Source of the DNA: Gemmatimonadaceae bacterium
GTDB lineage: Bacteria > Latescibacterota > UBA2968 > UBA8231
Reading direction: 5' to 3'
Assembly: GCA_002726335.1 (NCBI GenBank)
Contig: PBSR01000043.1
Location: forward strand, 1 to 11,133
DNA: 11,133 nt
Below the pieces are notes generated by a model, which saw only the letters and a program-made list of their open reading frames with translations, was not told where the DNA came from and searched no databases. This document shows positions 1 through 5,794 of the stretch, in pieces (the first letter of the stretch is position 1; each line of letters opens with the position of its first letter). The translations under genes were made by a program, and so were the position numbers.

Positions 1-404
1 TCGCCGATCAGAGCCAGCAGCAGATCGTCTTCCTCGAACAGGATCTCTCCCCGCTCCCGCAGAATCGCCTCGGCTTGCGCAAAGGTCTCGATGACGGGCG
101 TCTCCCCAAGTCCCAGGGACAACGCATGGGCAAACCCCTTCATGCCCACCGGATCCCGCGTCGGGATCACATGCACCTGATGCTCCGTGTCCAGCTCATC
201 GATCAGCTCCACCGCCGCACTCACCCCCGCCTGTTCCGTCGAATGCGCCCCCGCCGTAATAAAGATCGCCGGCAGCTTGTCCCCCCCCCCACGAGCCGCC
301 ACAATCGCCGACCCATCGACGGTATGCCCCAGAACCTCCACCGACCGAGCCCGCCGCCTCACGTCCTCCAGCAATTCGTCATACGTCCAGTATATCCGTG
401 CCAT
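1..404 (-). CDS. M14 zinc carboxypeptidase/deacylase-like protein, 3' end outside window
   Basis: The ATG at 404-402 opens a frame that stays open to the left edge, giving the first 134 residues; the C-terminus is missing. A hydrophobic strand (PAIFITAGAH, about residues 45-54) leads into H54-S-T-E57, the HxxE zinc-binding motif of the M14 carboxypeptidase / succinylglutamate desuccinylase superfamily. It is followed by a helix (AAVELIDEL) and the segment HVIPTRDPVG (78-87), where these enzymes usually have a strand ending in NPDG or a similar turn. By family knowledge it would be a zinc hydrolase removing a C-terminal residue or an acyl group; the substrate is unknown. A purine-rich stretch (AGGGAAGAGG) directly precedes the ATG and can serve as ribosome binding site. 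No signal peptide is seen. Nine of 13 glycine codons are GGG, unlike the genes to its right. A run of ten G (coding strand) encodes G39-G41. The superfamily call is fairly sure; the subfamily is not. Confidence 0.75.
   Translation of the reverse strand, partial: MARIYWTYDELLEDVRRRARSVEVLGHTVDGSAIVAARGGGDKLPAIFITAGAHSTEQAGVSAAVELIDELDTEHQVHVIPTRDPVGMKGFAHALSLGLGETPVIETFAQAEAILRERGEILFEEDDLLLALIG
281..290. repeat. Homopolymer tract C10 (G10 on the coding strand) inside the M14-like gene
   Basis: Ten consecutive C on the plus strand lie within codons for residues 39-42 of the M14-like protein (R-G-G-G-D). The frame is intact at this length: HxxE follows in frame about 13 residues later. Tracts this long are prone to slippage and to sequencing indels. 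A contingency (phase-variable) tract is possible but not shown. Confidence 0.9.
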
Positions 405-434
405 CCTCTTCCCTTGCTCCTGTCAGTTGCTTGA

Positions 435-472
435 TAGTACATGCTCTTGTACTACGAACTGCCATCTTGTAC
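435..472. promoter_or_regulatory. Operator-like dyad plus spaced half-site upstream of the M14-like gene
   Basis: The sequence TAGTACA at 435-441 and its exact reverse complement TGTACTA at 448-454 are separated by 6 bases, a perfect 7-base dyad. The octamer TCTTGTAC overlapping the right arm (445-452) recurs at 465-472, exactly 20 bases away, about two helical turns. The dyad lies 31 to 50 bases upstream of the ATG at 404, where a repressor or activator of that gene would bind. On the minus strand the inner edge reads TACTAT, a weak -10-like hexamer, but no convincing -35 accompanies it. Its AT-richness contrasts with the GC-rich element immediately to the right. A regulator site is an inference; no regulator gene is adjacent in the window. 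Confidence 0.5.
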
Positions 473-482
473 GGCCTGTCGG

Positions 483-684
483 GGCGGGCCGGTGCAGGGC
501 CGTAGGGAGGCCCGCGCAGGGGAGGCCCCGGGTGCCGATCAGGCCCCGAAGGGGTCTGCGGCAGGACGCCGCAGACCGGCTGTGGCCGCAGGGACGCGGC
601 CTCAGCCGGCCCGGTGCCCAGGGCCGTTCGGAGCGAAGCTCCGAGCCCGAAGCGAGCCTCCTGTAGGCCCTGCACCGGTCCGCC
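483..684. repeat. 202-base compound inverted-repeat element in the gene-free stretch
   Basis: The 405-703 interval holds no convincing gene. Its main content is an element bounded by imperfect 29-base inverted arms at 483-511 and 656-684; both outer halves contain CCGGTGCAGGGCC in opposite orientation, with a few mismatches further in. Between the arms lie at least five consecutive hairpins. It could be a MITE-like or REP-like dispersed repeat, a structured RNA, or a processed 3'/5' untranslated segment between the SDR gene (ends at 704) and the M14-like gene (starts at 404). No target-site duplication is evident beside the arms. No T-tract follows any stem, so a standard intrinsic terminator is not supported. 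ORFs crossing it look like frame artefacts of GC-rich palindromes. Confidence 0.7.
542..644. other. Cluster of hairpins inside the inverted-repeat element
   Basis: In plus-strand order the stems are as follows. GGCCCC/GGGGTC at 542-556 has a GAA loop. A perfect 10-base stem GGTCTGCGGC/GCCGCAGACC at 553-577 has loop AGGAC. GGCTGTGGCCGC/GCGGCCTCAGCC at 578-607 has one T-T mismatch and loop AGGGAC, and can extend to 576-609. CGGCCC/GGGCCG lies at 607-626. TCGGAGC/GCTCCGA at 628-644 has loop GAA. Some stems share bases at their feet (553-556, 576-577, 607-609), so alternative folds are possible. On the minus strand, the likely transcribed one, the small loops read TTC. The stems are seen directly; whether they form in RNA or DNA is not known. 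Confidence 0.7.
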
Positions 685-703
685 CACGCCGGGACGACGA
701 AAC

Positions 704-1477
704 CTAGATAGCAGTCCATCCACCATCCACCATCAAAGTATGTCCCGTCACCATCGCCGCTGCCGCACTCGCCAAAAACACCACAGCTCCTACCACGTCC
801 TCAGGCTGCCCCACACGCCCCAGCGGAATCCGCCCCAGCAGGTCCTCTCGCTGCGCCGGGTCGTCAAAGGTCGACTGGGTCAACGGCGTCAGAATGAAGG
901 TGGGGCCCACGGCGTTGACGTTGATCCCGTACTGGGCCCATTCGAGAGCCAGAACACGCGTGAGATTAACTACACCGGCCTTGCTCGAACAGTAGGCCGC
1001 CCTCTTGTAGTAGCCGACGACACCGTTGATCGACGCCACATTGATGATGCGCCCGCCGCTTCCGTCCGCCTTCATCTGCCGCGCCACTGCCTGGGACAGG
1101 AAGAACAGTCCTTTCAGGTTCACGTCCTGAACACGGTCCCAGTCCTGCTCGGTAAGATCCAGCGCCTCGACGGGGATGTTGACGCCAGCATTATTCACCA
1201 GAATGTCCATGCCACCCAGCTTCTCGTGTGCCGCGGCGACAAAGCTATCGATGCTGCCCATGTGGGGAAGCTCCAGTGGCAGGGGCACGGCGGTCCGACC
1301 ATGGCCTTCAATTCGCTGGCAGACCGCTGCGAGCGCCGCCATCCGTTCCGGCACCTCACTCAGCGCCACGTCGGCGCCAGCCTCCGCCAGCGCCTCGGCT
1401 GTACATTCGCCGATCCCGGAGCCGGCACCGGTGACAGCGGCGCGAAGCCCATCCAGGCGCATGCTGGGCAAAGCCAT
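704..1477 (-). CDS. Classical short-chain dehydrogenase/reductase
   Basis: This 257-residue protein has the usual length and all core motifs of a classical SDR. They are the cofactor loop T16-G-A-G-S-G-I-G23, NNAG at 95-98, and a catalytic set N120, S149, Y162 and K166 (YxxxK). The C-terminus is VTGHTLMVDGGW. It should catalyse NAD(P)-dependent oxidation of a secondary alcohol or the reverse. E41 at the end of the second strand suggests NAD rather than NADP, which is an inference. An upstream in-frame start at 1519 exists, but the ATG at 1477 is preferred. That ATG overlaps the stop of the dehydrogenase upstream (TGATG) and has GGGAGG six bases before it. Coupling to the 3-hydroxyisobutyrate-dehydrogenase-like gene suggests two oxidoreductase steps in one pathway. 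The substrate is not predictable. Confidence 0.93.
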   Translation of the reverse strand: MALPSMRLDGLRAAVTGAGSGIGECTAEALAEAGADVALSEVPERMAALAAVCQRIEGHGRTAVPLPLELPHMGSIDSFVAAAHEKLGGMDILVNNAGVNIPVEALDLTEQDWDRVQDVNLKGLFFLSQAVARQMKADGSGGRIINVASINGVVGYYKRAAYCSSKAGVVNLTRVLALEWAQYGINVNAVGPTFILTPLTQSTFDDPAQREDLLGRIPLGRVGQPEDVVGAVVFLASAAAAMVTGHTLMVDGGWTAI

Positions 1478-2370
1478 CAGCTGCCTCCCGTAAGGTCGAT
1501 GTCGAGGACGCGTTCCCACACCTTGATCATCGCCCCCTTTGCTTTATCGCCATGCCCTTCGGCCAGAGCCTGGCGGTAGGTCTGCAGCGCTCCCGAGACC
1601 ACCGGCATCGGCGCCTTCTGCTCATTGGCGTGGGCACTGATCGCCAGCATGTCTTTGAAGGCCTTGCCCATCGGGTAGCCCTCTTCGAAGCGCCCCTCAA
1701 GCACCCGCTCCGAAAAGTAGTCGAAGCCGAAGCTCTGTCCGGAGCCAGTGGAGACAACACGGCGTACAGACTGTGGCTCGAGGCCGAGACGAGCTGCCAG
1801 GGGCAACATCTCCGCCATGGCCGCCACGGACACATTATACAGGACGTTGTTCACCATCTTGGTCAGCTGACCACTCCCTGAGGGACCCATATACACGACG
1901 GTGGAGCCGATGTGTTCCAACAGTGATTCCACTGCGTCGAAGGCGGACCGCTCGCCGCCCACCATGACCGTCAACGTTCCGTCCGCGGCACGAGTCTCCA
2001 TGCCGGTCACGGGCGCGTCGAGAAACCATACGCCCTGCGCCTGCAGCCGCCGGGCGATTTCCTGCGACGTCTGTGCGGGTGTGGTACTCGTATCGATCAG
2101 GATCGTACCGTCCGCCAGACACGGTGCCATCCCGCCATCGCCGAAGAGGACCTCTTCCACCACGGCCCCATCGGGCAGGGAGAGGATGATCCGTTTGCAG
2201 TCCCGGCCTACAGTCGCCACATTCTCCGCCAGAATCACTCCCGGCCCGGACGCGTCTTTCCTGGTCTCTGCATCTATGTCGAAAGCCAGCACGGAGACGC
2301 CATTGCCGACGAGGTTCGCCACCATTCCACGCCCCATGGAACCGAGCCCGATGAACCCTGTGTTGTCCAT
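1477..2370 (-). CDS. 3-hydroxyisobutyrate dehydrogenase-family NAD(P)-binding oxidoreductase
   Basis: The 297-residue product matches the beta-hydroxyacid dehydrogenase family in length and motif order. It has the N-terminal Rossmann loop G5-F-I-G-L-G-S-M-G13 and DTST at 93-96. DAPVTG at 118-123 stands in for the usual DAPVSGG substrate loop. G-Q-L-T-K171-M-V-N-N175 carries the catalytic lysine and the K-x-x-x-N motif, and GKAFKD sits at 235-240. Family members oxidise short beta-hydroxy acids (3-hydroxyisobutyrate, tartronate semialdehyde, sulfolactaldehyde-type substrates); the loop does not settle which. The ATG at 2370 is chosen because the Rossmann motif then begins at residue 5, as is typical, and a weak GGA precedes it; an ATG at 2379 would add three residues. 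The frame is open back to 2523, but that extension runs into the divergent gene and has no family character. It is coupled to the downstream SDR by TGATG. Confidence 0.92.
   Translation of the reverse strand: MDNTGFIGLGSMGRGMVANLVGNGVSVLAFDIDAETRKDASGPGVILAENVATVGRDCKRIILSLPDGAVVEEVLFGDGGMAPCLADGTILIDTSTTPAQTSQEIARRLQAQGVWFLDAPVTGMETRAADGTLTVMVGGERSAFDAVESLLEHIGSTVVYMGPSGSGQLTKMVNNVLYNVSVAAMAEMLPLAARLGLEPQSVRRVVSTGSGQSFGFDYFSERVLEGRFEEGYPMGKAFKDMLAISAHANEQKAPMPVVSGALQTYRQALAEGHGDKAKGAMIKVWERVLDIDLTGGS
1484..1489 (-). promoter_or_regulatory. Ribosome binding site that fixes the SDR start
   Basis: GGGAGG lies six bases upstream of the ATG at 1477, inside the last codons of the preceding dehydrogenase. 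It decides the SDR start in favour of 1477 over the longer in-frame alternative at 1519 and supports translational coupling through the TGATG overlap. Confidence 0.8.
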
Positions 2371-2410
2371 GTCATCCATTCTGATCGATTGGGAGTAAGG
2401 GAGAATCCCG
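2371..2410. promoter_or_regulatory. Very short divergent intergenic region
   Basis: Only about 31 to 40 bases separate the start of the leftward dehydrogenase gene from the rightward TTG start at 2411. Part of that is the plus-strand ribosome binding site. I see no convincing -10/-35 pair in either direction, so at least one promoter must lie inside the opposing coding sequence or be unconventional. Confidence 0.4.
2397..2403 (+). promoter_or_regulatory. Ribosome binding site supporting a TTG start
   Basis: AAGGGAG lies seven bases before the TTG at 2411. An in-frame TAA at 2396-2398 rules out any start further upstream, and no ATG or GTG occurs in frame before 2471, which lies inside the conserved domain. 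The site therefore decides the start. Confidence 0.7.
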
Positions 2411-2980
2411 TTGAGTTCGAGCCGCCTGCGCCAACTGGGTCGTTCCGACCTGGCCGACGAGCACAAGCCCGTGTATGATGCCATCGCCGAGTCCCGTGGC
2501 GACGTGGCCGGCCCTTTCGGCACCTGGCTGCACAGCCCCGAATTCGCCGATCGAGCGCAGAAGCTCGGCGCCCTCGTGCGCTACGAAACCCGTCTTGAAT
2601 CGCGACTCAGCGAACTGGCCATCCTCGTCACGGCCCGTGCCTGGGACTGCCAGCTGGAATGGACGCTGCACGAACCCTTCGCCACCGAAGCCGGCCTGTC
2701 TCCGGAACTGATCGAGGCCATCCGCCTGGGACAGTATCCGGAGTTCGACCGTGACGACGAACAGACGGTCTACGATTACACGGCCGAGCTCGTCTACAAC
2801 CGCTTCATCCAGGAACGAACCTTCGCCACGGCCCGGGATCTTCTCGGGGAGGCTGGCATGGTTGAGCTCACCGGACTCATCGGCTATTACTCGATGACGG
2901 CCATGACCCTGAATGCCTTCCAGGTGCCCCTGCCCAAAGGCCAAAAGCCGACTCTCGTCGACTGTCCCACCTTTCGGTAG
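2411..2980 (+). CDS. Carboxymuconolactone decarboxylase-like (AhpD-fold) protein
   Basis: This 189-residue, mainly helical protein has the layout of the carboxymuconolactone decarboxylase family: RLESRLSELAILVTA (61-75) followed by R-A-W-D-C80-Q-L-E83-W-T-L-H87-E. Peroxidase members such as AhpD carry CxxC in this helix; here only one cysteine is present and E83/H87 remain. A decarboxylase-like or other non-redox role is therefore more likely than alkylhydroperoxidase activity. The C-terminal helix pair (GLIGYYSMTAMTLNAF, 155-170) is also typical. The start is TTG, supported by AAGGGAG and an upstream in-frame stop. It is the only gene on the plus strand, divergent from the dehydrogenase pair. 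Its TAG lies only three bases from the TAA of the converging metallophosphoesterase gene. The substrate is unknown. Confidence 0.88.
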   Translation: MSSSRLRQLGRSDLADEHKPVYDAIAESRGDVAGPFGTWLHSPEFADRAQKLGALVRYETRLESRLSELAILVTARAWDCQLEWTLHEPFATEAGLSPELIEAIRLGQYPEFDRDDEQTVYDYTAELVYNRFIQERTFATARDLLGEAGMVELTGLIGYYSMTAMTLNAFQVPLPKGQKPTLVDCPTFR

Positions 2981-2983
2981 AAG

Positions 2984-4102
2984 TTACTTCCGCAGCACAA
3001 ACGAATCGAATACGTGACCGTCCACGTCGACGGCCCGCGCCTCCAGCGTCCGTCCCGCCACGGTAACCAGTACGAAGTGCGGCACCGCCAGGGCCTGCGC
3101 CGTATGCGCCGGCTTCTTCACGTGGAACCAGTCTGGTTTGGCCCCCGCCCCTCCGGCCACGACATAGACGATGCCCCCATCCTCATCAAAGCGACCACCC
3201 TGCAACGGGTGACTTCGTTCATAGACGATCGTGTGCGAATTGAAGACCACGTCGACGCCCCCCGACTCCAGGTCTGGAACCAGCTCACGCATCTGCCCGA
3301 CCTCGAAGTCGCCAGAAACGTATGGCGGATAGTGGAAGAAGGCGATGCGCCAGCGCGCCTCGACCGCCGCAGGCGTCGACAGATCCTGGCGCAGAAAGCG
3401 CCGCTGGGTGGACTCGGGCTCCAACTCCGCCGTCGGCTGTGGTGCACCGTCGACGTATTCGACGAGGCGTGTGCTGTCGAGACCGGTGAAGTGCGTGTTG
3501 CCGAAATCGAAGCCGTAGAAATTCCCCGGGTCGGAGAATGCCGTGAATCGATAGAACCAGTCGGCATTTTCCTCGTGGTTTCCCGGACACAGGTAGAACG
3601 GTGTCGAGTGCAGCAACTCCCTTGCGGGTCCGAAGAAGAAGCGCTCCCAGTCGTCGTACTGCCTGCCGTCGCGCACCGCGTCACCGACGACGAGAAGCAT
3701 GTCCGGGCGCCAGCGTGACATCTCTGCGAACAGGCGCCGATTGATGTCGTCGTCACCGTAGCCCCCGGTTTCACTGGTTACGCAGAAACAGAACGGCCTC
3801 TCCGGCGGTGGCGCGGCATAGAATGTATGCGGATCGCCCGTCTCCCCCTCGACCTGGTAGTGGTACTCCGTCTCAGGACTCAACCCGGTGAGTTCCACGC
3901 GATGGATGCGCCCCACACCTTCCTCGGTGGCGGTGCGCCGCGTGGCGGTCAGTGTGCGGGCGCGGCCGGACAGTCCGCTGTGCAGTTGTTCCGTCTCATA
4001 CCATGCCACCGAACCCTTCTCTTCTGCTGCTGTTTCCCACATGACCGTCACCGACGACACCGTGGGCCACTGCAGATACGGCCCTTTGACGATGGCGCTC
4101 AT
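2984..4102 (-). CDS. Purple acid phosphatase-like metallophosphoesterase with substituted metal ligands
   Basis: The 372-residue product begins with a fibronectin-type beta domain typical of purple acid phosphatases (KGPYLQWPTVSSVTVMWE at 6-23; LTGLSPETEYHYQV at 71-84). It continues with a calcineurin-like phosphoesterase domain: VVGD141, GNHE (N175, H176), FFHYPP (H257) and FNSHTIVYER (H290). By family knowledge it should hydrolyse a phosphate ester at a two-metal centre. However, the first acidic ligand motif reads SETGG (E111 where D is usual), and the GHxH motif reads S-H-T-I, so its second histidine is I292. The tyrosine ligand expected just after GD is also not apparent. Activity may be altered. 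No signal peptide is seen. The ATG at 4102 overlaps the stop of the PHP gene (ATGA), preferred over an upstream in-frame start at 4156. It is the last gene of the eight-gene cluster. Confidence 0.85.
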   Translation of the reverse strand: MSAIVKGPYLQWPTVSSVTVMWETAAEEKGSVAWYETEQLHSGLSGRARTLTATRRTATEEGVGRIHRVELTGLSPETEYHYQVEGETGDPHTFYAAPPPERPFCFCVTSETGGYGDDDINRRLFAEMSRWRPDMLLVVGDAVRDGRQYDDWERFFFGPARELLHSTPFYLCPGNHEENADWFYRFTAFSDPGNFYGFDFGNTHFTGLDSTRLVEYVDGAPQPTAELEPESTQRRFLRQDLSTPAAVEARWRIAFFHYPPYVSGDFEVGQMRELVPDLESGGVDVVFNSHTIVYERSHPLQGGRFDEDGGIVYVVAGGAGAKPDWFHVKKPAHTAQALAVPHFVLVTVAGRTLEARAVDVDGHVFDSFVLRK

Positions 4103-5021
4103 GAGGCGACCCAAAAGGGCTGCGTCCAGGCTGTGGCGGAGCCGCGCCCCAGACACTCTCCCCGGGCGTAGAGATCGCCCTCCGGCGAAGCTGCCTGTCG
4201 AAGTTCTTCCACCGTCAGGCTGCCGACGCCACCGATCTCCTTCTTGACGATCACCCCGCCGTTGGTGACCCAGCGGATCTCGTCCGCATCCGACTCGACG
4301 AAGCAGCGGCCCCCGTCCTGGTCGTGCCGACTCTGGCGATTGTCACACCTGTCGTTGCATAGAACCTGCCGTTGCCAAGGGCCTCGATGACACCGGCCGC
4401 GTCTACGGGAATCTCCTTCGGCCACTGCACGCAGTTCCAGGCGATGAACCGGTCTGTCGCCTCGTGCTGATCGTCGGTACCGTGCCCCCACAGTCGGCGG
4501 CCCCGGCTCAGCTGGCGATCCCAGCGATCGGTCGCCTTCGCTTCGCCCGGCAGTCTTTCGATGACCCCGCAGTAGATCTCCATACCCCGCAGGTCTGCCA
4601 TCGAGTCGAGCAGTTCGTCGGTGGCATACTCAGGCACGGGTTTCCAGTTCGGATGGTCGAAGATGAACAGTCCACCTGCATCGTGGACTGCTGCCATGAT
4701 CTCCGGTGCCGACAGCTGCCGTGGCGGCAGCTCATGGGCCGCACCGAGGTGCATCAGCGACTGCCCCTGCGCCGATGTGACTTCCACCGCCGGCAGCAGG
4801 CACATGGACGTAGCGGTCTGATAGTCTGCAGGATCGGCAAACAGGTCATGCTCGCTCAGCGCCAGATAGTCGTAGCCGGCCTCTTCGTACGCCCTCAGCA
4901 GCTGCCCGGGCGATTCGTGGCCGTCGGACAGAGTCGAATGGCCATGGTGATTGCCACGCAGCCAACGCGTCGTGCCCTCCTGGTCTAGATAGGGAGAGTC
5001 GAACACACTTTCCTCCACCAT
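4099..5021 (-). CDS. PHP-domain metallohydrolase (CehA/McbA-like), reading frame broken near its 3' end
   Basis: The first frame (5021 to about 4315) carries all PHP metal-binding motifs. They are H26-x-H28 with SDG at 32-34, SEHD at 56-59, E80, H91, HPNW at 123-126, and G-T-D183-D-Q-H186. It then passes into nonsense and stops at 4251. From about 4314 the -1 frame encodes a family-like ending (CFVESDADEIRWVTNGG) and stops at 4099, overlapping the next ATG as ATGA. The intact protein would be about 307 residues. The break maps to a G5 run (C5 at 4310-4314); one additional G would join the frames as T-R-T-G-G-R-C-F-V. A sequencing or assembly indel is the simplest reading; a true mutation or a programmed -1 shift are alternatives. 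Relatives include DNA-polymerase-type phosphoesterases, histidinol phosphatases and carbaryl hydrolases, so phosphoester, ester or amide hydrolysis are all possible. The start lies two bases after the isochorismatase-like stop. Confidence 0.82.
4310..4314. other. Probable single-base frameshift site in the PHP gene
   Basis: At this C5 run (G5 on the coding strand) the conserved PHP sequence leaves one frame and resumes in the -1 frame. Upstream the frame reads G-V-T-I-A-R-V-G-T-T-R-T-G; downstream the other frame reads G-R-C-F-V-E-S-D. One missing G in the homopolymer explains the whole pattern. The sequence is not a canonical X-XXY-YYZ slippery heptamer in the zero frame. Confidence 0.75.
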
Positions 5022-5023
5022 GA

Positions 5024-5794
5024 TCAGAGCCCCGAGATCATCTCTTCGGAGCTGACCGAGTAACGGCCGAACATCTCCGACAGCAGGATGGCGTTGATTG
5101 TCTGCCCGAGGGCTTCGTGGGTCTGCGCGGACTCCATGCCCGTGGTGCAGTCACGGACGATGACCACCGTGTATCCCCGACGGTTCATATCGATCGTACC
5201 GTAATCGCGGTGCAGGATACAGGCATTCGTGTTGAACCCGGCGAACAACAGAAACAGCACGCCCTTCTCCCGGCACCACAGGTGCAGCTCCTGCCCGGTG
5301 GCCACGACGGGTTCACCGGGTTCTGGCTGCATGTCGGGGTGAATCCGCAGACCGGCGCGATGGGCCTCCCGCTCCGGGTCCCGCGGCTCATCCGGTTGAC
5401 GATAGGCGGCGTACTCCCCCTCACTGCGGCGGAATCGCCGCGGTGGCCAGCTGTCATCCTGGGGCCAGGATGGTTCGTCCCAGCCCTGCAGCTGCAGCCA
5501 CTGCGGATGTTCCTTTGCCTGAGGTGGTGATGGGGCGTGGACGATGGGCAGTCCGGCGGTTCTACACGACTGCAGCAGCGGCCGAAGACGCTGCTGGATG
5601 ATGGCCTCAGCGCGAGCCTCGGTGTCCTTCAGATAGTGCTGGTTCCACACGTCGAGCAATACGAGGGTGCACTGATCGCGAGGAATCGTCCAGTCGAGGT
5701 GAGCGTAGGTCGTGTTCGACTCGATCCAGTCCACGCCGGGGTCCACGTGCCAGCGGTGGTAACGTGGACGTAACCGAATCGCGGCTTCCGTCAT
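5024..5794 (-). CDS. Isochorismatase-family cysteine hydrolase lacking the usual catalytic lysine loop
   Basis: The 256-residue product has the alpha/beta core of the isochorismatase superfamily. The first strand TLVLLDVWNQH contains the catalytic aspartate D48 and H53. The strand VLFLLFAGFNTNACIL (179-194) carries the nucleophile C192. The region between them, normally holding the catalytic lysine 30-40 residues before the cysteine in a K-x-x-x-S-x-F loop, reads PGEPVVATGQELHLW (159-173). It is short and has no lysine. Family members hydrolyse amides (nicotinamide, N-carbamoylsarcosine, ureidoacrylate) or vinyl ethers. This one may use a different geometry or have another role. The ATG at 5794 overlaps the kinase stop (ATGA), with GGAG a few bases upstream. 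The next gene begins two bases after its stop. Confidence 0.87.
   Translation of the reverse strand: MTEAAIRLRPRYHRWHVDPGVDWIESNTTYAHLDWTIPRDQCTLVLLDVWNQHYLKDTEARAEAIIQQRLRPLLQSCRTAGLPIVHAPSPPQAKEHPQWLQLQGWDEPSWPQDDSWPPRRFRRSEGEYAAYRQPDEPRDPEREAHRAGLRIHPDMQPEPGEPVVATGQELHLWCREKGVLFLLFAGFNTNACILHRDYGTIDMNRRGYTVVIVRDCTTGMESAQTHEALGQTINAILLSEMFGRYSVSSEEMISGL

Noticed and set aside
542..577. An intrinsic transcription terminator in the hairpin cluster.
   Set aside because: The stems are strong, but no T-tract follows on either strand.
542..607. A CsrA/RsmA-sequestering small RNA, because of GGA in hairpin loops.
   Set aside because: Only two loops carry GGA-like sequence, one reads AGGGAC rather than the usual A-N-GGA form, and this is on the strand opposite to the flanking genes. 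The evidence is too thin.
423..719. Open frames across the structured intergenic element on both strands (for example 423-719 minus and 187-666 plus).
   Set aside because: Their translations are low-complexity Arg/Pro/Gly/Ala sequence created by GC-rich palindromes, they have no family resemblance, and one runs deep into the M14-like gene.
614..1579. A 321-codon plus-strand frame opposite the SDR gene.
   Set aside because: It is antisense to a complete SDR with all catalytic motifs, and its product is Arg/His-rich with no domain character.
2371..2523. N-terminal extension of the 3-hydroxyisobutyrate-dehydrogenase-like protein back to 2523.
   Set aside because: The added 51 residues lack family character, overlap the divergent gene, and displace the Rossmann motif far from the N-terminus, which is atypical.
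4308..4320. A programmed -1 ribosomal frameshift in the PHP gene.
   Set aside because: The zero-frame codons do not form a canonical slippery heptamer and I see no obvious stimulatory stem just downstream. A single-base indel in the G run is simpler; kept only as an alternative.
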